From assembly GCF_003412465.1 (NCBI RefSeq), contig NZ_QTJV01000003.1, forward strand, positions 183,809-247,808: a stretch of 64,000 nt of DNA. The letters are read 5' to 3'. This DNA is from Chitinophaga silvisoli. Its GTDB lineage: Bacteria; Bacteroidota; Bacteroidia; Chitinophagales; Chitinophagaceae. Shown piece after piece: positions 45,432-53,782 of this stretch; positions within the stretch are counted from its first letter, which is position 1, and every line of letters starts with the position of its first letter. The notes under the pieces are model-generated. The model searched no databases and had not been told where the DNA came from. It saw only the letters and a program-made list of their open reading frames with translations. A program made the position numbers and the translations under genes.

Positions 45432-46436
45432 TCAAGATAAGCGGTTTTTACGATATTCCCTTGGTGAGCAGCGATACCGTTTCCTGAACACTGCTGTGAA
45501 GTAGTTCGCCCCTCTGTAGCCGGTATTGTAACTAATTTCCTTGATACTAAGTGTAGTCTGTGATAGAAGTGTAGCTGCTTTTTTCATGCGCAGGTGTTCA
45601 ATATACCCTCTGGGACTTACCCCTAATAGCTCTTTGAAAGCCCTCTCAAAAGTGTTGATGTGCATATCTGCTTTCTTGCTCAGATCTGCAATGTTCAGAT
45701 GTTGATGATAGTGATGCTGTATGTACAGGCATACCTGTTTCAGCTTGCCGGCCTGCTCCCCGTTTTGCAGGTATTTAGGTGTGAGCGCATTAAAATACAG
45801 GGTGAGCAGTGCCTCCAGTTTTTCTTCTACATAGGCCAGCTTTTCGTCTTCTTTCATTGGACTCTGCCGCAGTTCGTCCAGCACTTTCAGATCCGGTGCT
45901 TCCATCCTGATAGCGGGCAGCGTCGTGCCTCTGCGCGCCTGCTTTTGCTGTTGCTGATAGATGTCTTCAAAAGACGGATGGCGGGAAATGAACCTGCTGA
46001 AAAAAGAAGGGGCAAACGAAATACAGATCATCTCATAATTGCCGGAACGCAGGTCGGCAGTATTCTGGGAATGCGATGGAATGTAGTAAATGCCAAACTC
46101 CTTTTCAATCAGCATAATTTTTCCCTGTCCCTGCAGGCGGCAGGAGATATTGCCTTTTAGTATGCAATACATCGCCAGCATAGGTGTGGGAGTAGACGGT
46201 CGTAACCGTACCTTTTCCCTGATAAAACATTGTTGCCAGCTGATCAGCCAGTCCGGTCCCTTAATTTCCTGGGTGATGTAACTGCCGAAGGGTGCTTCTA
46301 TATAAGTGGTGGCGGAGGTGGGGGATAGCAGATATTGCTTGAATTGTTCCGGCAGGGAAGTCGAAATACGGACATGGGGCTGCATTTTTTCAGGGATCCC
46401 GAAGTGCAGCCCAGGGGGATATTGGTTGGACATCAT
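45432..46436 (-). CDS. AraC-family transcriptional regulator
   Basis: A 334-aa regulator. N-terminal cupin-like sensing region (about 1-180) and a C-terminal AraC double helix-turn-helix: NIADLSKKADMHINTFERAF for the first and LSIKEISYNTGYRGANYFTAVFRKRY for the second helix-turn-helix, ending CSPREYRK. Located directly upstream of the M20 hydrolase and MFS genes on the same strand; a role in controlling them or the divergent NTF2-like gene is inference. The 185-bp upstream gap has no convincing promoter. Confidence 0.92.
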   Translation of the reverse strand: MMSNQYPPGLHFGIPEKMQPHVRISTSLPEQFKQYLLSPTSATTYIEAPFGSYITQEIKGPDWLISWQQCFIREKVRLRPSTPTPMLAMYCILKGNISCRLQGQGKIMLIEKEFGIYYIPSHSQNTADLRSGNYEMICISFAPSFFSRFISRHPSFEDIYQQQQKQARRGTTLPAIRMEAPDLKVLDELRQSPMKEDEKLAYVEEKLEALLTLYFNALTPKYLQNGEQAGKLKQVCLYIQHHYHQHLNIADLSKKADMHINTFERAFKELLGVSPRGYIEHLRMKKAATLLSQTTLSIKEISYNTGYRGANYFTAVFRKRYRCSPREYRKNRLS

Positions 46437-46621
46437 GCATAATATTTAACGTGTGATTGTGAGAAAATATCATGGGTTAGTATCAGCAAATTAACGGATA
46501 TTACTGCGGTGGCACTGCATATTAAATACCCTGTTATCCAATAGCATTGCCAAACAGATCATTTAACACATGGGTAATATTCTTATCTTAGCTTCACACC
46601 AAATCAAAACCCCCAATCGTT

Positions 46622-46981
46622 ATGACTACACAAGAGATCGCCCGGGAACTCGTGGCGTATTGCGCTAAAGGAGAATTCGGGAAAGCACAAACAGAACTCT
46701 ATGACGCGAATGCTGTCAGCATTGAACCTTACGCAACACCCAATTTTGCAAAGGAGACCAAAGGTCTGCCTGAGCTGCAAAAAAAGATTAAATTCTTCCT
46801 GGATGGATTGGATGCAATACACAGCATCAAAGTGTCTGAACCATTAGTAGTGGCAAATGCTATTTCCTTTACCATCGACATGGATGTGGATATGAAAGGA
46901 CAGGGCAGAATGAACATGGCCGAAATCTGTGTGTATGAAGTAAAGGATGGAAAGATCATCTCCGAACAATTCTTCTTCTAA
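46622..46981 (+). CDS. NTF2-like (SnoaL-type) protein
   Basis: A 119-aa protein with the cone-shaped NTF2/SnoaL fold pattern: N-terminal helices, YDANAVSIEPYATPN, a central helix (GLPELQKKIKFFLDGL) and C-terminal strands (MNMAEICVYEVKDGKIISEQFFF). Members are enzymes or ligand-binding proteins; the function is unknown here. Divergent from the AraC gene. Confidence 0.8.
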   Translation: MTTQEIARELVAYCAKGEFGKAQTELYDANAVSIEPYATPNFAKETKGLPELQKKIKFFLDGLDAIHSIKVSEPLVVANAISFTIDMDVDMKGQGRMNMAEICVYEVKDGKIISEQFFF

Positions 46982-47000
46982 GAAAAACTGAAAGTCACCG

Positions 47001-47058
47001 GCCCGATCCAATCGCTTTTATGCCGCAGGTATAAAAGCGATTGGATCGGGCTTTTTCT
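47001..47058 (+). terminator. Strong terminator after the NTF2-like gene
   Basis: A perfect 21-bp stem (47001-47021 with 47031-47051) with a 9-nt loop is followed by TTTTTCTTTT. Confidence 0.95.
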
Positions 47059-47099
47059 TTTACTACCTTGCCATTCTACTGTCTAAATCGCATTTGCTT

Positions 47100-49022
47100 A
47101 TGAAACGAATATACCTCCTGGTATGCCTTTTTGCTTTTGCCTCGCCGATGATGGCACAGCAAACACAAAAACCACCCTTGCATGGAAAACACTGGATGGC
47201 CGTCACAGGCAAGCCACTGGCTGCTACCGCGGGTGCTATGATCTTTCAGAAAGGAGGTAATGCCGTGGATGCCGCCTGTGCTATGCTGGCTGCTACCTGC
47301 ACTATGTGGGATGTACTCAGCTGGGGTGGCGAAACACAAGCCCTCATCTACAATCCTACAACGAAAAAAGTCATTGCTATCAATTCGCTGGGTGTAGCGC
47401 CTACCGGTGCCACGCCTGAATTCTTCAAAGGCAAAGGCTATAACTTCCCTCCTGAATATGGCCCCCTGGCAGCAGTGACTCCCGGCACACCCGGAGGCCT
47501 TTGCCTCATGCTGGCAAACTATGGTAAACTTAGTCTGAAAGAAGTACTGGCACCTGCTATGGAAATGGCCGCCGGATACCCCATCGAAGCACAAACCGCC
47601 AACAGCATTGAACGTGCGAAAGATAGAATTAAAGGCTGGCCATACAGCAAAGCAGTCTTCCTCACACACCCCGGTGAAAAGAGAGAAGCCCCCGATGCAG
47701 GTGAAATCTTCGTGCAAAAAGATTTACTGGCTACCCTCACCAAAATGGTAGAAGCTGAACAGGAAGCACTGCGCAATCATAAAACCCGTAAGGAAGCAAT
47801 TATGGCTGCTTACGATCGTTTCTATAAAGGCGATATCGCAAAGGAATTTGTAAGGGGCTGCCAGGAACAGGGTGGCCTGATCACAATGAATGACCTGGCT
47901 AAGTGGAAACCTGTTGAAGAAGAACCATTGCACGTTAACTACCGTGGTATCGAAGTATACAAGTTACAAGCCTGGACGCAGGGCCCTGCCATGCTGCAAA
48001 GCCTGAATATCCTGGAGAACTTCGACCTGAAAAGCATGGGCTACAACTCTACCCAATACATCAACACCGTATACCAGACCATGAGCCTTGCTTTTGCAGA
48101 CCGTGATTTCTACTATGGTGATCCCGCTTTCTCCCCCCACTTACCAATGAATGGCTTGCTGAGCAAAGCTTATGCAAAGGATCGGGCCAAACTGATTAAT
48201 CCTGCCCAAAACGAGCCTAAATTAGGTCCGGGCGATCCATATGCCTACGAAGGCAAAAAGAATCCCTTTACAGCCCTGTTGAATATGCACAATGCCCTGT
48301 CCGATACATCTGTTGATCTCAACAAAGGATTTCTGCCTAAACATGATGCTGCCGCTATTTTAAATACGCCGGTGACTGACCAGATGATGGCCATGAATGA
48401 TAGTGCCTATATGGATAGATTGTGGAGGGGTACTACAAGTGTGGAAGCTGCCGACGAAGAAGGCTGGGTGGTATCCGTTACACCAAGTGGTGGCTGGACA
48501 CCGGCATGTATAGCAGGTCACACAGGTGTGGGTATGAGCCAGCGTATGCAATCATTTGTGCTGGATTCTGCTGTATGCCCTTTCAATGTAGTAGCACCGG
48601 GCAAACGTCCCCGCGTAACCCTCACACCTAGTATGGCGCTGAAGGATGGCAAACCATTTTTATCTTTCGCTGTACAGGGTGGTGATACCCAGGATCAGAA
48701 CCTTTTACAGTTCTTTCTCGACATAGTGGAATTCGGAATGACGGTGCAGCAGGCTACCGAAGCTGCGAATATCAATACAAACCAGTTATGGCTGTCACTG
48801 GGCGGTACCGGGGCAAAGGATCGTGTGCCCCATGCGGGAGAGATCCTGCTCAATAAGAATACGCCAGACAGCGTGCGTACCTCTCTTATTAAAATGGGTT
48901 ACAAACCTACTTATGGTGAGCGTACCAGTGGCCCTGTCAACGCTATTTTCCTGGATAGGGATCATGGTAGCCTGTGGGGTGGTAGCAGCAATCATGGTGA
49001 AGATTATGGCATTGGCTGGTAA
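47100..49022 (+). CDS. Gamma-glutamyltransferase-family protein, exported
   Basis: A 640-aa Ntn-hydrolase precursor with a signal peptide (MKRIYLLVCLFAFASPMMAQ). GGT signatures: GKPLAATAGAMIFQKGGNAVDAACA near the N-terminus and the self-cleavage nucleophile Thr at 445 or 446 in WRGTTSVEAADEEGWVVSVTPSGG. The region after it lacks the exact GTxHxS pattern (GTTSVEAAD), so this is a GGT-like rather than a canonical GGT. It would hydrolyse gamma-glutamyl peptides in the periplasm. Convergent with the RiPP-type cluster and separated from the previous gene by a terminator. Confidence 0.88.
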   Translation: MKRIYLLVCLFAFASPMMAQQTQKPPLHGKHWMAVTGKPLAATAGAMIFQKGGNAVDAACAMLAATCTMWDVLSWGGETQALIYNPTTKKVIAINSLGVAPTGATPEFFKGKGYNFPPEYGPLAAVTPGTPGGLCLMLANYGKLSLKEVLAPAMEMAAGYPIEAQTANSIERAKDRIKGWPYSKAVFLTHPGEKREAPDAGEIFVQKDLLATLTKMVEAEQEALRNHKTRKEAIMAAYDRFYKGDIAKEFVRGCQEQGGLITMNDLAKWKPVEEEPLHVNYRGIEVYKLQAWTQGPAMLQSLNILENFDLKSMGYNSTQYINTVYQTMSLAFADRDFYYGDPAFSPHLPMNGLLSKAYAKDRAKLINPAQNEPKLGPGDPYAYEGKKNPFTALLNMHNALSDTSVDLNKGFLPKHDAAAILNTPVTDQMMAMNDSAYMDRLWRGTTSVEAADEEGWVVSVTPSGGWTPACIAGHTGVGMSQRMQSFVLDSAVCPFNVVAPGKRPRVTLTPSMALKDGKPFLSFAVQGGDTQDQNLLQFFLDIVEFGMTVQQATEAANINTNQLWLSLGGTGAKDRVPHAGEILLNKNTPDSVRTSLIKMGYKPTYGERTSGPVNAIFLDRDHGSLWGGSSNHGEDYGIGW

Positions 49023-49048
49023 TATACCAGCCATGCCGGCAACCTGTA

Positions 49049-50407
49049 TTATTTGCCTGGTGTAGTCACCTTTACCAGATTATAATATAACCTGGTCAGC
49101 AATCTCATATCACTGGTTATCACAAGTGCATCGGCCTTCAGGCCTGCCTTGTACTGGAGTGTATGCCGCAGGTTCGTTTCCAGGCCATTATCCAGCCTCA
49201 CTGCTGCCCAGTACCCACTATCTGAAGTCGTCTTGGAAATATATGCCAGCTTACCTCTCACAAATCCTGTTTCCTGGTAAGGGTAGGCATCGAAACGTAA
49301 CTGCACCTGCATGCCCGTATCTACTTTCCCAAGATTCTGCTGCGGCAGGTAGATCTCCGCATAGAATTTACTGTCCGGTGGATTGACATACCCAAGTAGC
49401 TTCCCCTGCTGGATAAACTGGTTCTGCTGCACCCGCATCACAAAGTTAATAGTACCATCCAGCGGGGCACGAAGGGTATATTCATGCATCCAGTCATCCA
49501 CATTACTTTTCAGTGTTTGCAATGCCTGCTCAAAGGTGGTCTTCTGCTGTATGACATCATGTTCCAGTTGCTCCAGGTCCTTCAGTTTATCACGTTCCTG
49601 GTTCTGGGTATTGAGCAGATTTGTATTAATCTGCGGCACAGCTATTTGCTTGTTGACCATTTTACTTTCTTCCTCCCGGTACTCCTCTGCAGAAATAACC
49701 TTCTCGTTGAACAGTTGTTGCTTCATCCGGTAAGACTTTTCCGCAAGTGCAATATCCTGCTCTATCAATTGCTTTTGCTTGTCCAGAGATTCCTTTATTA
49801 ATTTGATGGATGCCAGGTCTGTCAGCAGCATCTGTTTCCGGCGCAGATAGAAGCCATTTACCAGGTAGTCGTTGAACTCCTGCAGGGAATTGATATAAGT
49901 TTGATAAGATGCCTGCAGCTTGCCCAGGTTGCGGAATGGCCGGATAAAGAGCTGTGACAGGTTTTCTGATTTTCCGGCGGCAAGCAGGTTCGTACTGCTG
50001 TCCAGCAATGCAGACAACTGTATGATCTCTTCTGTGCGGGCACTACTTTCTATCCATCCTATCATCTCACCCTGCTTCAGCTGCTGTCCGTTCTTTACAA
50101 ATAACCTGGTCAATCTTCCTGTTTGCAATGGTATGATCTCCTTAGGTCCATTATCAGCGGAAAGCGTACCACGTGTCTGAATAATATCCGGGTAATGCAC
50201 AAACCAGGTAGCACCTGTCAGCACAAGCAATACCGACAGGAAGATCAGTAATGCCCATCGCTCCACAAAGCCTGATTTCTGGCTGATAATTTCCTGCGTA
50301 GCCTCTGAGCGGTTCTGAAAATTCTTTGACCTTACCTGCTTTAAAGCTTCTCCATTGAGATGATCTATTGGCATACTGTATATTTTGAAGGCATCTTTTT
50401 CAGACAC
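49049..50407 (-). CDS. HlyD-family secretion adaptor of the RiPP-type cluster
   Basis: A 452-aa membrane-fusion protein: one membrane helix (WALLIFLSVLLVLTGATWFV, about residues 50-70), a lipoyl/beta-barrel part (IIPLQTGRLTRLFVKNGQQLKQGEMIGW), a long alpha-helical hairpin (about 120-300, with many Gln/Glu/Lys) and a C-terminal barrel (YAEIYLPQQNLGKVDTGMQVQLRF). It would connect the exporter to an outer-membrane channel. The start overlaps the exporter stop by 8 bp, so it is the last gene of the cluster's operon. Confidence 0.93.
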   Translation of the reverse strand: MSEKDAFKIYSMPIDHLNGEALKQVRSKNFQNRSEATQEIISQKSGFVERWALLIFLSVLLVLTGATWFVHYPDIIQTRGTLSADNGPKEIIPLQTGRLTRLFVKNGQQLKQGEMIGWIESSARTEEIIQLSALLDSSTNLLAAGKSENLSQLFIRPFRNLGKLQASYQTYINSLQEFNDYLVNGFYLRRKQMLLTDLASIKLIKESLDKQKQLIEQDIALAEKSYRMKQQLFNEKVISAEEYREEESKMVNKQIAVPQINTNLLNTQNQERDKLKDLEQLEHDVIQQKTTFEQALQTLKSNVDDWMHEYTLRAPLDGTINFVMRVQQNQFIQQGKLLGYVNPPDSKFYAEIYLPQQNLGKVDTGMQVQLRFDAYPYQETGFVRGKLAYISKTTSDSGYWAAVRLDNGLETNLRHTLQYKAGLKADALVITSDMRLLTRLYYNLVKVTTPGK

Positions 50408-52628
50408 CCAGTTCCAGTTGATTTTTTACCAGCTCATAGTAATTCCCTTTAAGCGCTGTCAGTTCTTCATGAGTGCCTTGTTCCACTATACTGCCATGAT
50501 CCAGTACAATGATGTTAGCGGCATTTCTCACTGTGCTCAGGCGGTGTGCTACTATGATTACCGTACGGCCTTCGAAGAACCTGTTGAGATTTTCTACGAT
50601 CTCCCTTTCATTATTCGCATCCAGGGCATTGGTCGCCTCATCGAAAAAGAGATACATCGGTTTTTTGTACACTGCCCTTGCAATCAGCAGCCGTTGTTTC
50701 TGCCCCTGGCTGAGCCCCATCCCATCTGCCCCCAGTTGTGTATAAAAGCCATTCGGCAATGATTCAATGAACGAATAGAGATTGGCAATGCGACAGCTTT
50801 GTACCAGCCATTCATAATCAATATCCTCCTGCCCGACAGCAATATTCCGGGCGATAGAATCATTGAACACATACCCATCCTGCATGACAGTGCCTACAAT
50901 TTGTCGCCAGTAGGTATGACTGATATAATCAAAGCGTAACCCATCCTTTTGCCGCTTAGTCCCCGTTTGATCAGGTGCTGCACTGCCTATGCGGATGTCG
51001 CCTTCATATTGCTCATAGATCTTCATCAGTATTTTCAGTAATGTAGTTTTGCCACTACCACTCGACCCTACAATAGCTGTTACCTTTCCTTCCGGAATAT
51101 GCAGGTGAATGTCTTCCAGCACAGGATCATTACCTGCGCCGGGATAGGTAAATGTCAAATGATTGATCTGGATATTCTTTGAACCAGGCAGCTCCGTGAT
51201 ATAGCTTCTGGTAGGATCTTCTTCATCAGGCAGCTGGTGAATCTCATTGAGGCGTTCCATACTGATCTTCGCATCCTGTGCAGCCTGAACGAAACCGATC
51301 CATTGTGAAATAGGACCACTCAATTGCCCGATAATATATTGCACCGCCAGCATAGCACCCAGGGTAAGCCGGCCATCTATCACCAGCTTTGCCACTATAA
51401 AACTGACGGCTATATTCTGTACCTGGTTGATGATGGTAGCACCGGCACTTTGCCACTGGCTGTAGTTCAGGCTTTTCAGGTTTAACTTAAATACGGAAGC
51501 CTGGATATTTTCCCAGTCCCAGCGCTTCTGTTTCTGGGCATTATTCATCCGTATTTCCTGCATGCCCTGGATCAGCTGCAGCGTAGCGTTGTTCTCTTTG
51601 GCCGACAGGTGAAATACCTCGTAATTTAACTTGCGGCGTACATGCAGGAAGAGTTGTACCCAGCTGAAGTAAATAATGCTGCCAGCCATAAAGACAAAAA
51701 ACAGCTGAACGCTGTAAGTGACAAGTATGAATGCATAAATGATAAAATTGAAAGCTGAAAACAGGGTGCCCAGTGCCTGCCCTGTCAGGAAACTGCGGAT
51801 AGTACCATGATCTCCTATCCGCTGCAGGGTATCGCCTGTATGATGTGCATCGTAGTAAGATACCGGCAGGCGGGTGAGTTTAATCCAGAAGTCTGAAAGG
51901 ATCTGCAGGTTCAGGACATTAGAGATCCGCATCAGCAGCCGGCTTTGAATAAAACCTACAATGGTCTGACTAAATGAAAGCATCAGTTGGGCTATCAGTA
52001 CAATCATGACATATTGCAGGTTCTGCGTATTGATACCTGTATCCACTATACTCTGGGTGAGGAATGGGAATACCAGCTGCAGCATCGAAGTAATGATAAA
52101 GGCAACCAGCACCTGTGCTATCTGCGCCTTACTGTTTACCAGGTATTGCATCACCAGTCGCCAGCTCAGCTTATGCTCTTTTTCACCTTCTGATTCGTAG
52201 AAACCGGGTGCTGGTTCCATCAGCAGGGCGATACCTGTTTGCCCGCCGTCGTCTGTTTCTGAGGAGATCCAGTGTGCCAGGAATTCGCTTGTGCTATAAG
52301 TCAGCATTCCTTTTCCCGGATCAGCAATCGTCACTTTTCGTTTAGAGATATTGGTCAGTACTACATAGTGATTATTATCCCAATGAAGGATGCCTGGTAA
52401 TGGCACTTCCTGCAATTGCCGGTGTGTTATTTTTACTCCCCTGGTGCGGAATCCAACTTTTTCGGCAGTTTCACTGATGCCCAGCATGGACACACCCTGT
52501 TTGCTAAAGCCTGTTTTGTGCCTGAGTGTATCTGCATTATAGTGTTTCCCATAATACTTGGTGATCATTCTCAGGCAGGTCGGCCCGCAGTCCATTGCAT
52601 TCAACTGTCTGTAAAAAGTAAAGGACAT
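50400..52628 (-). CDS. C39 peptidase-containing ABC exporter
   Basis: A 742-aa three-domain exporter. The N-terminal C39 cysteine peptidase has Cys14 (AMDCGPTCL), His87 (DNNHYVVL) and Asp103 (ADPGKG), a full triad; this domain removes double-glycine-type leaders during export. Then come six transmembrane helices (about 165-440) and an ABC domain with Walker A SSGSGKTT, the signature LSQGQKQR in place of LSGGQ, and Walker B LFFDEATNALD. It belongs to the SunT/bacteriocin-exporter class. It precedes the HlyD adaptor; the probable cargo is the precursor at 59395-59700. Confidence 0.95.
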   Translation of the reverse strand: MSFTFYRQLNAMDCGPTCLRMITKYYGKHYNADTLRHKTGFSKQGVSMLGISETAEKVGFRTRGVKITHRQLQEVPLPGILHWDNNHYVVLTNISKRKVTIADPGKGMLTYSTSEFLAHWISSETDDGGQTGIALLMEPAPGFYESEGEKEHKLSWRLVMQYLVNSKAQIAQVLVAFIITSMLQLVFPFLTQSIVDTGINTQNLQYVMIVLIAQLMLSFSQTIVGFIQSRLLMRISNVLNLQILSDFWIKLTRLPVSYYDAHHTGDTLQRIGDHGTIRSFLTGQALGTLFSAFNFIIYAFILVTYSVQLFFVFMAGSIIYFSWVQLFLHVRRKLNYEVFHLSAKENNATLQLIQGMQEIRMNNAQKQKRWDWENIQASVFKLNLKSLNYSQWQSAGATIINQVQNIAVSFIVAKLVIDGRLTLGAMLAVQYIIGQLSGPISQWIGFVQAAQDAKISMERLNEIHQLPDEEDPTRSYITELPGSKNIQINHLTFTYPGAGNDPVLEDIHLHIPEGKVTAIVGSSGSGKTTLLKILMKIYEQYEGDIRIGSAAPDQTGTKRQKDGLRFDYISHTYWRQIVGTVMQDGYVFNDSIARNIAVGQEDIDYEWLVQSCRIANLYSFIESLPNGFYTQLGADGMGLSQGQKQRLLIARAVYKKPMYLFFDEATNALDANNEREIVENLNRFFEGRTVIIVAHRLSTVRNAANIIVLDHGSIVEQGTHEELTALKGNYYELVKNQLELGV

Positions 52629-52654
52629 GAATTGTATTTTGAATTAATGTTTTT

Positions 52655-53782
52655 TCATACCTGCAGGTTGCTAAGCCCTGCTTTCAATTTTTTCATTTTC
52701 GAGAGTGCCGATCCTATAATCTGATCCATGTCGTAATATTTATATTCTGCCAGGCGGCCCCCAAAGATCACGTTGGCTTGTTGCGCAGCTGCCTGCTTGT
52801 ACTTTGTATATAAATTATTATTCCGGGAGTCATTTACAGGGTAGTATGGTTCAGCATTTCTTGCCATCGCCTGTGGATATTCATAGGTAATGACGGAGAA
52901 AGGCTGTTGCCCGCCTTCAAAATGTTTATGTTCAATAATACGTGTATAAGGCACCTCGCTGTCTGTATAATTCATGACAGCGCATCCCTGGAAATTGGAT
53001 ACAGGCAAGATCTCCTGCTCAAAGGACAGGCTCCTGTATTCCAGCCGGCCATAGCAGTAATTAAACCAGGCATCAATAGGGCCTGTGAATATGATGGTTT
53101 CTGCCATTTCCTGCCATGCATCCTTGTTGTCAAGGTAATCGATGTTCAGGCGTACTTCCACATCTGCCAGCAGTGCATCTATCAGTTTGTTATAACCGCC
53201 TGCAGGTATGCCCTGATACCTGTCTGAAAAATAACTGTTATCATAGGTAAACCGGAGCGGCAGCCTTTTGATAATAGATGCTGGCAATTCCTTTGCAAAT
53301 CGTCCCCATTGCTTTTCTGTATACCCTTTAATGAGTGTGTGGTACATATCGGCTCCTACCATACTGATGGCCTGCTCTTCCAGGTTGGCAGGATCTGTGA
53401 TCTTAGCAGCTGTTCTTTGCTCAGCGATTCTGCCTATCACCTCTTCAGGTGTTTTCAGCTGCCATAACTGGTAAAAAGTATTCATGTTAAAAGGGAGATT
53501 GAATAATTTCCCTTTATAATTGGCCATTACAGAATGATTGTAATGCCGGAAGGGTACCAGCTGATTGACATAATTCCAGATGGCCAGGTCATTGGTATGA
53601 AATATATGTGCCCCATATTTATGCACCTGGATGCCGTTTACATTTTCACAATACAGGTTGCCACCGGCATGCATACGTTTATCTATCACCAGGCACTTGT
53701 GTCCCGATTTCCGCAGTTCATGCGCACATACTGCTCCAAAGAGGCCGGCTCCCACTATCAGGTAGTCATAAGGCTTTTCCAT
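52655..53782 (-). CDS. glf: UDP-galactopyranose mutase
   Basis: A 375-aa flavoenzyme that converts UDP-galactopyranose to UDP-galactofuranose. The FAD-binding start is YLIVGAGLFGAVCAHE, followed by VIDKRMHAGGN and the family hallmark GAHIFHTND. A later GYTEKQWG and YFSDRYQGIPAGGY also match. ATG 53782 is chosen; a longer frame to 53818 would overlap the glycosyltransferase by more than 50 bp. Overlap with the upstream glycosyltransferase stop is 17 bp, so the gene is translationally coupled inside the cluster. Confidence 0.95.
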   Translation of the reverse strand: MEKPYDYLIVGAGLFGAVCAHELRKSGHKCLVIDKRMHAGGNLYCENVNGIQVHKYGAHIFHTNDLAIWNYVNQLVPFRHYNHSVMANYKGKLFNLPFNMNTFYQLWQLKTPEEVIGRIAEQRTAAKITDPANLEEQAISMVGADMYHTLIKGYTEKQWGRFAKELPASIIKRLPLRFTYDNSYFSDRYQGIPAGGYNKLIDALLADVEVRLNIDYLDNKDAWQEMAETIIFTGPIDAWFNYCYGRLEYRSLSFEQEILPVSNFQGCAVMNYTDSEVPYTRIIEHKHFEGGQQPFSVITYEYPQAMARNAEPYYPVNDSRNNNLYTKYKQAAAQQANVIFGGRLAEYKYYDMDQIIGSALSKMKKLKAGLSNLQV

